64,000 nucleotides of DNA, taken from Haladaptatus salinisoli (GTDB lineage: Archaea; Halobacteriota; Halobacteria; Halobacteriales; Haladaptataceae). Positions 34,175 to 42,112 of this stretch are shown here, piece after piece. Both the position numbers and the translations under genes were made by a program. Location of the stretch: NCBI RefSeq assembly GCF_020614375.1, contig NZ_CP085327.1, forward strand, positions 2,158,823 to 2,222,822. Reading direction: 5' to 3'. Position 1 is the first letter of the stretch. The number at the start of each line of letters is the position of its first letter. Below the pieces are notes generated by a model. That model was given only the letters and a program-made list of their open reading frames with translations. It ran no database searches and was not told the DNA's origin.

Positions 34175-34645
34175 CTACTCCCTCGCGTCCCCGTCCGGAC
34201 CCGGGTACTCCCCGCTGACGACTTCCTCGTACAGGCTTTCCGCGTCGAACAGCCGCGCGAACCCGTCCGGACGCTTGACGCTCACCGAGATTCGACCCTG
34301 CAGCGCGGTTCCGGTCTCCGCCGTTCGAAGCGAGTCGTCGTAGGAGAGGACGTGCGCCGCGTTCCCGGCGTGGGCGCTGGCGAGGGCGGGGTGGTCGCCG
34401 GGCGACTGCTCGACTCGAACCCGCAGTTCGTCGATTTTCTCGCGCCAATCGCGCGCCAGTTCGTCGTCCGCCAGTTCGCGGACGACCCACTCCGCGTCGG
34501 CGAGCAGCTCGTCGCTGGCGACGAGTTCGATCCACGAGTGTTCGCGGGCGACGTCCAGCGCCTCGCGCGCGTCGCCGCCGACCAGCAAATCCGCGGCCAG
34601 CACGTCCGCGTCCGCGACGATACGGGCGGGATTCGGGTCACTCAC
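34175..34645 (-). CDS. PIN-like domain protein (DUF7384-type)
   Basis: This 156-residue protein starts PARIVADADVLAADLLVGGDAREAL, a PIN first strand with D-x-D, has VASDELLADAEWVVREL, and near residue 100 HPALASAHAGNAAHVLSYDDSLR with the late acidic pair. It reads as a PIN-fold RNA nuclease of a haloarchaeal lineage. A 30-residue gene overlaps its start by eight bases on the same strand, which is how toxin-antitoxin pairs are often arranged, though the partner is very short. Function unproven. Confidence 0.7.
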   Translation of the reverse strand: MSDPNPARIVADADVLAADLLVGGDAREALDVAREHSWIELVASDELLADAEWVVRELADDELARDWREKIDELRVRVEQSPGDHPALASAHAGNAAHVLSYDDSLRTAETGTALQGRISVSVKRPDGFARLFDAESLYEEVVSGEYPGPDGDARE

Positions 34646-34730
34646 GGCGTCGCTCCGTCAACGTATCGCGGATCGTCTCGATGTCGGTGTCGAACTCCTC
34701 CGCGCGGTCGAACAGTTCGCGCCACGTCAT
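34638..34730 (-). CDS. 30-residue helical partner of the PIN-like gene
   Basis: From ATG 34730 the frame gives MTWRELFDRAEEFDTDIETI and RDTLTERRRE, a short amphipathic acidic-basic helix. Its stop lies eight bases inside the PIN-like gene. Codons are G/C-rich at position 3. The longer frame from 34829 adds residues without coding character. A small helical protein in tight overlap with a nuclease suggests an antitoxin, chaperone or translational coupler; I recall similar MTWRELF proteins beside this gene in haloarchaea but cannot verify that here. Confidence 0.5.
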   Translation of the reverse strand: MTWRELFDRAEEFDTDIETIRDTLTERRRE

Positions 34731-34841
34731 GTGCTGATGTGCGTACCGGAGGGTGAAAAACGCTCGTGGCCGCCGATTCGGTGTGGTATCTGATAGCTCG
34801 AATCGGACTTCAGTGTGGCAATTACTCATCGTATCCCAATC

Positions 34842-34849
34842 GTTTTAAC
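34842..34849 (+). promoter_or_regulatory. TATA-like box of the PGF-CTERM gene
   Basis: GTTTTAAC is centred 26 bases before ATG 34872, in an A/T-rich spacer that also separates the two divergent genes. Confidence 0.5.
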
Positions 34850-34871
34850 ACATAAGCAATACGGTAATTTC

Positions 34872-36773
34872 ATGGATGGGAAACCAACGACACAGACACT
34901 CTTCGCGGTCGCGCAGGCGCTGCTGTTGCTCGTCGCGCCCGTCGCGGCCGCCGCCCCGGCGACCGCGCCGCAGTCCGCCAGCCAGTCCTCCCTCCCCGAC
35001 GACGTCGAGCCGGCGGACGCCATCTACGTGATGGAGAACGGCGACGCGGTGCTCGCGTACAACGGGAGCGGAACCGGCGGCACGACGGCTACCTACGGTG
35101 CGAACGTCACCGCCGGTCTCGTTCACATGCTCGTCACCGACGATGTGGAATCGAACGCGACCGCCGCGGCGTCGCTCGTGATGACGCCCGACGGGTTCGC
35201 CGGAAACGGATCGATCACCGCCGAGCGACCGCCGTCGCTGAAGCGACTCTCGCTGGACGCGACCGGCGAGCAGAACGCGAAGACGGCGAAAGCCGACCTG
35301 ACGCTCGACGCGGCATTCGACAGCCGGTCGGCCGGCACGTCGGCGTTCGAAGCCGCGAGCACGAACGGTCACGTGACGATAACCCCCGACTCCCTCAGCA
35401 CGAAGGGCGAGGCCGTCGTCACGGCGACGTCGTCGATGGGTTCGGAGAGCGAGCTCCGCTACGACCTCCGAGAGACGGAGGACGGCTACGTCCTGAAAGG
35501 GTCGCGGAGCGGTACCGTCTCGTTCTACATGAGCGACTACTGGAGCACGCGCGAGGCGGCCAAGTCGTACCTGCGAACCCAGTACGCGGGCATCGCCGAG
35601 CGGTACGGCGGCTCCGCGACGGTCACCATCAGCCGGTACGATTACCAGGAGAGAGACGGTCGACCGACCCTCGACATCGAGTACACGGTCGAGTACACCG
35701 GCCTCGAGGCCGCCATCACCCGGTCGCTCGTGGCCGGCCTCAAGGGTTCGCAGGACGTCTCGCTCTCCGACGAGGAGATCGACGCCCTCGCGGAGGACGT
35801 GAAGGCGCTGAAGGTCGACCACGTGACCTTCGAGATGACCCAGCGGTCGAACGAGATGCGAGTCAACTGGGACGCGAAGATCGAGAACTACGACGAAGCG
35901 GCGTCCGCCGCCATCACCGTCGCTCGGAGCATGAACGGTGAGGCGAGCGTCGACCGGCAGAGCGTCGAGCAGATGAAGACCGCGTTCGAAGCCCAGCAGG
36001 CCGCGAACCTGAAACAGACCGTCGAGTGGTCCGGCGAGATGACGCGACCCTCGTCCGGGACGACCGCCGCGACCGCCGAAATTCACTACCGGACGAAGAA
36101 CTGGGACGCCTACGTCGCCGAGATGGAACGACGCGGCGTCGAGCTGGGCAGTTCCTCCTTCGAGTTCCACGCGAAATCGAACGGCGGGGACGTGACCGCG
36201 GAAGCGTCCGTCGAACTGAAACAGAAGGAACTGCTCTCGAAGATGACCGACGCGGTGGTCTCGTCGCTCGATCCCGAGACGGACGCCGAGGCGCTGAAGG
36301 TCCTGCGCGCGTTCGAACGAAGCGAATTCCGGACCGCCCGCGTGGACGTGAACGTGGACCAAGGGACGGTCACCGTCGAAGGCGGCGCGAAGTTCGACAA
36401 CCTCTCCGCGCTCAGCACCGCCCTCGGCGACTCCTACGGCGGCCTGAACGTCGCCAGCGTCGCGGGACGGTCGAACGACGGAAAGACGACGACCTACGTC
36501 CGCGTCGAAGGTCTGGTCGGCGAAGACGCGACCGAAGAGGACGTGCGCGCGCTGGCCGTCGCCGACTCCGAGACGACGATACACCTTCCCGGCGAGTGGG
36601 ACCGGGAGTTCCCCTCGATGGAGACGGGGAACGTCTCGGAGTACCTCGGCGTCGAACAGGAGAACGCGACCGGAACGAACTCCGATAGCAAGTCCGGCGG
36701 ACAGCCCGGCTTCGGCGTCGCCGCCGCGCTCGTCGCCCTCGCGGGCGTCGCGATGCTCGTCCGCCGCGACTGA
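34872..36773 (+). CDS. Large secreted PGF-CTERM surface protein
   Basis: This 633-residue protein has a Sec signal peptide (TLFAVAQALLLLVAPVAAAA, cut near residue 30), a long acidic, Ser/Thr-rich, beta/helix ectodomain with few cysteines, and a C-terminal GGQPGFGVAAALVALAGVAM helix with VRRD tail, the archaeosortase PGF-CTERM signal. N-x-S/T sequons (NGSG, NVTAG, NATAA, NGSI) suggest N-glycosylation. I recognise no catalytic domain; similar proteins are widespread in haloarchaea. It should sit lipid-anchored at the cell surface. Start ATG 34872 gives the signal peptide directly; ORF 34815 would put junk before it. Confidence 0.75.
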   Translation: MDGKPTTQTLFAVAQALLLLVAPVAAAAPATAPQSASQSSLPDDVEPADAIYVMENGDAVLAYNGSGTGGTTATYGANVTAGLVHMLVTDDVESNATAAASLVMTPDGFAGNGSITAERPPSLKRLSLDATGEQNAKTAKADLTLDAAFDSRSAGTSAFEAASTNGHVTITPDSLSTKGEAVVTATSSMGSESELRYDLRETEDGYVLKGSRSGTVSFYMSDYWSTREAAKSYLRTQYAGIAERYGGSATVTISRYDYQERDGRPTLDIEYTVEYTGLEAAITRSLVAGLKGSQDVSLSDEEIDALAEDVKALKVDHVTFEMTQRSNEMRVNWDAKIENYDEAASAAITVARSMNGEASVDRQSVEQMKTAFEAQQAANLKQTVEWSGEMTRPSSGTTAATAEIHYRTKNWDAYVAEMERRGVELGSSSFEFHAKSNGGDVTAEASVELKQKELLSKMTDAVVSSLDPETDAEALKVLRAFERSEFRTARVDVNVDQGTVTVEGGAKFDNLSALSTALGDSYGGLNVASVAGRSNDGKTTTYVRVEGLVGEDATEEDVRALAVADSETTIHLPGEWDREFPSMETGNVSEYLGVEQENATGTNSDSKSGGQPGFGVAAALVALAGVAMLVRRD

Positions 36774-36833
36774 ACTGAACACCGCTTTTCACGCCGTCTC
36801 TACCGTCGTCGCAGGGTCAGCTCTCCGAGTGAA

Positions 36834-37655
36834 TCAACCGGTACCGATCAGTGCTTCGACGCGACGCTTCCCGAGGGCGATGGTATCGTAGTCTTCGGTT
36901 CCGATTTCGAGCGTCGCCGTCCCCGACCAACCGGCGTCGGCTAAGCCCGAAAACACCGTGTCGAAGTCGATGCGACCCATCCCGACCGGCAGATGCTCGT
37001 CGCTATCGTTGCGGGTGTCGACCAGATGGAGATGACCGATTCGGTCGGCGTGTTCGCGGCAGAAGTCGGCCATCTCGGCCTCCGGCATTCCGGCGAGTAG
37101 CGCGTGACTGGTGTCGAACGTCATCGACGCACCGGGGTACCGTTCCAGCAGCTCCGGAAACGTAGTCGCGTCGTAGTAGCTGGAGACGACGTTTTCGAGG
37201 CACGGTTCCAAGCCGCGTTCGTGGGCTGCGGGGAGCAAGTCGTCGAGTCCGCTGTGGACGAACTCGCGGCACTCGTCGGCGGTCCAGCCGAGATCCCACG
37301 CGTCGGATGACGGGTGAAAGACGACCTTTTCCGCGCCCACGGCGGCGGCGAGATCCATACCGGCGGTGAACTCCGCGACGACACCTTCGCGAACGGGCGC
37401 GAACGGTGACCCCGGATCGACGGCGAACGGGAGGTGAACGACGATGTCGACGCCGGCGGCGGTGAGCGTCCTCCGCATCGACTCGCATCGATCGGCGATT
37501 CGTTCCCGAGCGTACGAGCCGTCGAGCAGGACCTCGACGAATTCGAACCCCTCGTTCTCGGCCCACTCGATCGCGTCGTCGAACGCCATACCGAGACCGA
37601 CGGTGAAACCGAGATCGAGGTCGACGTCGTACCCTGAGTTGGACTCGCTCGTCAT
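36834..37655 (-). CDS. Sugar phosphate isomerase/epimerase (xylose-isomerase-like TIM barrel)
   Basis: This 273-residue protein contains the AP-endonuclease-2/xylose-isomerase-like pattern: VDIVVHLPFAVDPGSPF near residue 70, VVFHPSSDAW near residue 110, GLEPCLENVVSS (Glu metal ligand), SMTFDTSHALLAGM (Asp-x-x-His), IGHLHLVDTRNDSDEHLPVGMGRIDF and TATLEIGTEDY. These make a metal-binding TIM barrel. Such proteins isomerise sugars or act as endonuclease IV relatives; the E-N/D-T-x-H/H-x-H-D-x layout favours isomerase. Start ATG 37655; the upstream extension to 37709 has poor coding character. Confidence 0.82.
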   Translation of the reverse strand: MTSESNSGYDVDLDLGFTVGLGMAFDDAIEWAENEGFEFVEVLLDGSYARERIADRCESMRRTLTAAGVDIVVHLPFAVDPGSPFAPVREGVVAEFTAGMDLAAAVGAEKVVFHPSSDAWDLGWTADECREFVHSGLDDLLPAAHERGLEPCLENVVSSYYDATTFPELLERYPGASMTFDTSHALLAGMPEAEMADFCREHADRIGHLHLVDTRNDSDEHLPVGMGRIDFDTVFSGLADAGWSGTATLEIGTEDYDTIALGKRRVEALIGTG

Positions 37656-37733
37656 CGGAATCGTATCTCGAGGGTTCGACGAATATGAGTTTTGGTCGCG
37701 TCGGACCACGGACTTCGAAAAATCGACGATCGC

Positions 37734-39560
37734 TTACGCCGTCTCGTTACCGAGAACGTCCGTCGTCACCGTCTTCTCGTAGTTCAGCGCGTCGAGTTCG
37801 ACCCGCTCGCTGTGGCCGCGGTACTCGACCACGACGTAGTAGGAGACCGCGAGCGTGCTCTCCTCGCCGCGGCGCAGGTGGGTCTTCCACCACGCGCCGA
37901 GTTTCGAGTTGTCGAGCGGGACGGTGTCCCGAATCGTCGTCTCGCTGTACGGGGCGATTTCGACGGACTTCGGCTTCGACTCGTCGGACAGGACGACGTC
38001 GTTCATCGTCACGCGGTAGCCGATTTCGGTGATGCGAACCGACCCGCCCCGGTCGTTCCGAATCGTCGCGGACGACCGTATCGGCGTCTCGGCCATCGTC
38101 GCGCGGCCCCACTCGGCCCGCGTGTTCGAGACGCTCCCGATGCGCTCGCCGGCGACCGAGAGCGGCATCGTCGAATTCGGGTCGACGGGGCCGAGCATGT
38201 CCGTCGCCACCGTGCCGCGCTCCGCCGCGCCGCCCACGGGGAGGCGCGCGAATCCGGCGTCGACCGTCACGTCGCGCTCGACCACGCGGGCGGTCCGTTC
38301 GCCGTTGTTGACGTGGCTCACCCACCAGCGCTGGATTTCGCGGTCGGTGATTTCACCCGAGAGTTCGAGTTCGGTGCGACCCGGGCCGATCTCCCGAGTC
38401 GTCGCGCCTTCGACCAGCGGTTGGTCGTTCATCAGCACCCGGTAGCGCGCGTCGACCGAGAGGTGCTCGGCGAACACCGACCCGGGTTCGTTCGGGTTCG
38501 TCACGACGGCGCGCGTTCGAATTCCGGTGTTGCCCGTCTCGGGGACGACCCACTCGCTCTCGACCGATCGGAGCTGCGGCGGGCGGAACGACGCCCCGGA
38601 GTCAAGCGGCACCGTCTTCGTGGTCGTCCGACCGCCGCCGAGCACGTCGGTCGTGAAGACGGCCCGCTCGCTCAGGAACGGGAGGGCGACCCTCTCGGTC
38701 TTCCCGTCCTCGCGCACGAGTGCGTAGAACTCCACGTCCATCGTCGTCTTCTCGCCGTTCTTCACGTGACTCACCCACCAGGCCGGGAGTTTTCCGTTGT
38801 CGAACGTCGAATCGATTCCGAACGAGGTCGTCTCGCCCGGCCCGATCCGCACCTCGCCGTCGGTCGTCCCCTCGGCGACGGTCACGTCGTTCATGGTGAC
38901 GCTGTAGCCGAGTTGCGAGAAGACGACCTCGCCGCTGGTCGGATTCTCGACCGTGGCGGTGACGGTGAGCGGCGTCTCGGCTTCCGTCGCTTCGCCCCAC
39001 GCCGCCTCGGTCTTCGTCACGCGGAGCACCGTCCGGTTCCCGGCGGTCATCGTCCGGGTCTCGTCGCTCTCGAAGGCGGCGAGGATATCGGTGGAGAAGG
39101 TGCGGGTCTGGGCCGGCAGGTCCCGCGAGAACGGCGGCAGGCTGACGGTCGGCTTGACGCTGACGGTCGTCCGCTCGCCGTTGTTGATGTGGCTCGCCCA
39201 CCACGCCGGAATCTTTCGGTTGTCCATCTCGGTGGAGACGGCTATCGTCGACCGCCCGGCGGGGAGTCCGACGTTCTCGCTCGCCCCCTCGGCGACGGTC
39301 ACGTCGTTCATCCCGATTTCGTACCGCACGTCGATCACGCCCGGAACGCCGACCGGATTCGGATTGTTCAGGGCGATTTCCGTTCCTATCTCCGTCGTCT
39401 CGGCGTTCACGGTTCCCCAGTCGGTCCGGACGCTCTCGACGGTCGGTTGGCCGACCGTCACGAGGCCCGACGTGAGCGCCACGCCGACTCCGCCCGCTGT
39501 CACGAGACAGAGCGACAGCGCCGCGACGACGAACTTGCCGAACAAGCTCCGCGCCGCCAT
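37734..39560 (-). CDS. Membrane-anchored protein with four LEA14/WHy repeats
   Basis: This 608-residue protein has an N-terminal membrane helix (FVVAALSLCLVTAGGVGVAL) and then four tandem domains of about 145 residues. Each repeat has a V-x-x-T/S-x-W strand, a N-P-N/N-P-T type segment, MNDVTVAEG or its variant, and a diagnostic AWW-x-S/T-H-x-x-N-G-E-x-T segment (near residues 118, 259, 409 and 554). These are the LEA type 2/WHy fold, a fibronectin-like beta sandwich in desiccation-tolerance proteins. The domains probably face outside the membrane. Function may be stabilising the envelope against low water activity; this is inference from the plant family. Confidence 0.8.
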   Translation of the reverse strand: MAARSLFGKFVVAALSLCLVTAGGVGVALTSGLVTVGQPTVESVRTDWGTVNAETTEIGTEIALNNPNPVGVPGVIDVRYEIGMNDVTVAEGASENVGLPAGRSTIAVSTEMDNRKIPAWWASHINNGERTTVSVKPTVSLPPFSRDLPAQTRTFSTDILAAFESDETRTMTAGNRTVLRVTKTEAAWGEATEAETPLTVTATVENPTSGEVVFSQLGYSVTMNDVTVAEGTTDGEVRIGPGETTSFGIDSTFDNGKLPAWWVSHVKNGEKTTMDVEFYALVREDGKTERVALPFLSERAVFTTDVLGGGRTTTKTVPLDSGASFRPPQLRSVESEWVVPETGNTGIRTRAVVTNPNEPGSVFAEHLSVDARYRVLMNDQPLVEGATTREIGPGRTELELSGEITDREIQRWWVSHVNNGERTARVVERDVTVDAGFARLPVGGAAERGTVATDMLGPVDPNSTMPLSVAGERIGSVSNTRAEWGRATMAETPIRSSATIRNDRGGSVRITEIGYRVTMNDVVLSDESKPKSVEIAPYSETTIRDTVPLDNSKLGAWWKTHLRRGEESTLAVSYYVVVEYRGHSERVELDALNYEKTVTTDVLGNETA

Positions 39561-39786
39561 CTACGCTCCCCTCGCTGACGTATCGTCGAACGTACCGTTC
39601 ATCGAAGTGTCGATTCGACTCGAACTCCAAGTACCTTTACCTGTAATTGTCCACCGTACGAGTCGAGATTCGGTTAAAAGTGACTATAGGTTTACAACAA
39701 TCGATCCGTCGTCGACCGACGAACAGTTCGGATTCGAGCCACGTCCTCGCCGAGCGGGGACGACCCGGCGTCGCCTCGGTTCGGGT

Positions 39787-40653
39787 TCAGGGCTCCGCGG
39801 CGCGCACCAGTTCGGCCAGTTCGGCGCGAACGTCGTCGCTCACCGGTCGGTGCGGCCTACGAGGCTTCCCCGCCGGCGCGCCGCGCTCCCGCATAGCCGC
39901 CTTCGCGCCGGGGACGCCGTACCGCGTCGTGATGGCGCGGTTCAACTCGACGAGGCGGGCGTTCACCTCCCGGGCCTGTTCGTCGTGCCCGCCGCGATGG
40001 AGTCGGTGTATCTCGTCGGTTCGCTCCGGCGCGACGTTCGCCAGCGCGAGGACGCCCCCGTCGGCACCCGCGTCGAGTCCGGGGGCGTAGATGCTCCCGC
40101 TCCCGACGAGGAGGTCGAAATCGGCGTCCTCGGTCCGGGCGCGTTCGCGTTGGAGGCGCGTCAGATTCCCGCTGGAGTCCTTCATCCCCGCGACGTTCTC
40201 GTGGTCGGCGAGGTCGCCGACGAGTTCGGGCGAGAGCGCGACGCGGGTGTACGCCGGGACGCTGTAGAGGTAGATCGGAATCGGACTCTCGTCGGCGACG
40301 GCGCGGTAGTGGTCGGCCAGCGCCTCCTCGTCGTGACCGAAGTAGAAGGGCGTCACGACGAGCGCGGCGTCGGCTCCCGCCTCCGCCGCGAGGTCGGTCT
40401 GGCGCAGCGTCTCGCGGAGGCCGGGATGGCCGGTTCCGGCGAGGACGGGAACGTCGGCCTCCTCCGCGACGACCTCGACCACCCGGGCGCGCTCCTCCAC
40501 GCTCATCAGTTCCGCCTCGCCGTTCGACCCGCAGGGGACGAGGAAGTCCACGCCGCGCGATTCGACCCAGCGGACGAGTTCGCGGAGGTCGTCCTCTCGA
40601 AGGTCGCCGTCGCCGTCGAACGGTGTCACCAGTGGCACGCCGGTTCCGTGCAT
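39787..40653 (-). CDS. DapA-family dihydrodipicolinate synthase-like aldolase
   Basis: This 288-residue (alpha/beta)8 protein starts MHGTGVPLVTPFDGDGDL. It contains VPCGSNGEAELMSVEERARVVE (GxxGE with the Thr/Ser site), IPIYLYSVPAYTRV with the catalytic tyrosine and NVAGMKDSSGN with the Schiff-base lysine near residue 158. The DapA/KdgA/N-acetylneuraminate lyase families share this active site, and the haloarchaeal members are often 2-keto-3-deoxygluconate aldolases, so the substrate is undecided. A TATA-like ACTTAAAA at 40716-40723 also fits ATG 40680 (nine extra residues). Confidence 0.83.
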   Translation of the reverse strand: MHGTGVPLVTPFDGDGDLREDDLRELVRWVESRGVDFLVPCGSNGEAELMSVEERARVVEVVAEEADVPVLAGTGHPGLRETLRQTDLAAEAGADAALVVTPFYFGHDEEALADHYRAVADESPIPIYLYSVPAYTRVALSPELVGDLADHENVAGMKDSSGNLTRLQRERARTEDADFDLLVGSGSIYAPGLDAGADGGVLALANVAPERTDEIHRLHRGGHDEQAREVNARLVELNRAITTRYGVPGAKAAMRERGAPAGKPRRPHRPVSDDVRAELAELVRAAEP

Positions 40654-40800
40654 GTGCAACCGCTCTCGCGCCGCGACCATGAATCCGACGGCAGTCACAC
40701 GGCTGTCTGACGCGGTTTTAAGTCCTCGCCGTCCCCAGTCGTGGATGGGCGCGCACGACACCTCTCTCCCATCCTCCCACTCCGCGCGCCCGGCACACCA

Positions 40801-40826
40801 CCCACACCCTCCCCTCCCCGCTTCCC
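40801..40826 (-). other. G-quadruplex-prone G-rich tract upstream of the DapA-like gene
   Basis: On the minus strand five G-runs (GGG, GGGG, GGGG, GGG, GGG) are separated by loops of AAGC, A, A and TGT, meeting the usual G3+N1-7 quadruplex rule. It lies about 80 bases upstream of the TATA-like box of the DapA-like gene, in a 303-base gene-free spacer (40654-40956). The tract is part of a longer plus-strand C-rich, purine-poor stretch, 40757-40839. I see no other gene or RNA in this spacer. Confidence 0.5.
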
Positions 40827-40956
40827 GCTCCTCCACACCGTTCAGCCCCGTTACGACGAGCCGCCGGCGTCGGATTCGACGGACCGCCGTTCGCTCGCGT
40901 TCGAACGGGACCGCGTCACCGTTTCGGCGAGAAAACCGGACCGCGAGACCGACGTT

Positions 40957-41976
40957 CTAAATATCCTTGATGGCCATAACGGCGTCTTCCAGCGCGGGAG
41001 CGTCGAAGAACTCCTGGTCGACGTAGGCGTTCGTCCCGGCGCAGTAGAGGCCGCGGGCCGCCGCGAGCACCTCGTCCGGGAGGGGTTCCGGTTCGGCCTC
41101 GCAGAGCGACTTCCACTCGGCGACGTCCCGCGCCTTCGCCTCGCGCTTGGCGTCCCGAACCGCGTCGACCCACGCGGACTGCTCGCGCTTGTGGTACTGG
41201 CGCAGGAACTCCTTGCTCACCTGCTGGCCGTGGAACGTGAATCGGTTCTCGTCGAAGGTGCCGACCACGTCGGCGACGCGGACCTCGCCGTCGTAGTAGA
41301 GGCACTCTATCTTCCCGTCCTCGTGGGTCAGGTCCGTCTCGGAGGCCCGTCGGGTGACGAGGTCGTTCACCTCGCGGGCGACGCGCTCCAGTTCGTCCAC
41401 GCTCGCTTTCCCCGCGATTTCGTCGGCTTCCGCCCGCGAGAGGTAGCGGTCGCCCTCCTCGAACTTCGTCGAAAACTCCACCACGGGGTCTTCCAGTTGC
41501 ACCGCCCCGTCGGGCCACTCGGGAAAGTCGAGTCCGTGGTCGGCGGGGGAGGAACGCCGCCGGAGGCTCGACCCGACCGGAACGCTGTTCCGGAAGACGA
41601 TTTCGAGCGGAATCAGGTAATTGTCGTCCGCGCCGCTGTGAAAGAGGTCGTAGTCGTAGTTTCGGCCCTCGCGCGGGAGGTTCGGCACCTGCGTGAGGTC
41701 GATGGCCATCTCGGTCGGGGGACTGGTCGCGTTCGACAGGGGGACGACGTCCCCGTCGGAGACGACCCCTCGGTAGTGCGTCGGGATTCCTTCCTCCTCC
41801 AGCAGCTCGAAGTTGAACGCCCCCATGGTGCAGAGGCTCGCGCCCTTGTCAGGAATTCGGTCGGGCATCTTGCCCCAGTCGAACACCGAGTAGTCGTCGG
41901 TGAAGAGGAACGACCCCCGTCCGAGCGAGTCCGGGGTCGGTTCGCGGTCGACCCGGAACTCCTTCACACTCGTCAT
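40957..41976 (-). CDS. purC: SAICAR synthetase (PurC)
   Basis: This 339-residue ATP-dependent ligase starts with SLGRGSFLFTDDYSVFDWGKMPDRIPDKG (SAICAR synthetase signature S/T-D-x-S/Y-x-F-D/P-I-P-x-K-G). It has LIPLEIVFRNSVPVGSSL near residue 130 and DLTHEDGKIECLYYDGEVRVADVVGTFDENRF near residue 220. It joins CAIR to aspartate in step 7/8 of de novo purine synthesis. The longer length than bacterial PurC is typical of halophile/methanogen forms. Start is ATG 41976. It lies alone, transcribed away from cofH. Confidence 0.93.
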   Translation of the reverse strand: MTSVKEFRVDREPTPDSLGRGSFLFTDDYSVFDWGKMPDRIPDKGASLCTMGAFNFELLEEEGIPTHYRGVVSDGDVVPLSNATSPPTEMAIDLTQVPNLPREGRNYDYDLFHSGADDNYLIPLEIVFRNSVPVGSSLRRRSSPADHGLDFPEWPDGAVQLEDPVVEFSTKFEEGDRYLSRAEADEIAGKASVDELERVAREVNDLVTRRASETDLTHEDGKIECLYYDGEVRVADVVGTFDENRFTFHGQQVSKEFLRQYHKREQSAWVDAVRDAKREAKARDVAEWKSLCEAEPEPLPDEVLAAARGLYCAGTNAYVDQEFFDAPALEDAVMAIKDI

Positions 41977-42112
41977 GGTGCGAAATCTACCGCGCCCGGA
42001 CTAAGAGGTTTCCCATCTCCGTGCCGAACCGACCTCTCGGCGCGGCGAAGCTGTGCACGCCCGTGCGAATCGCCTGCCGCGACCAACCGCTTTTTGAGGG
42101 TCGAACCGGTTG

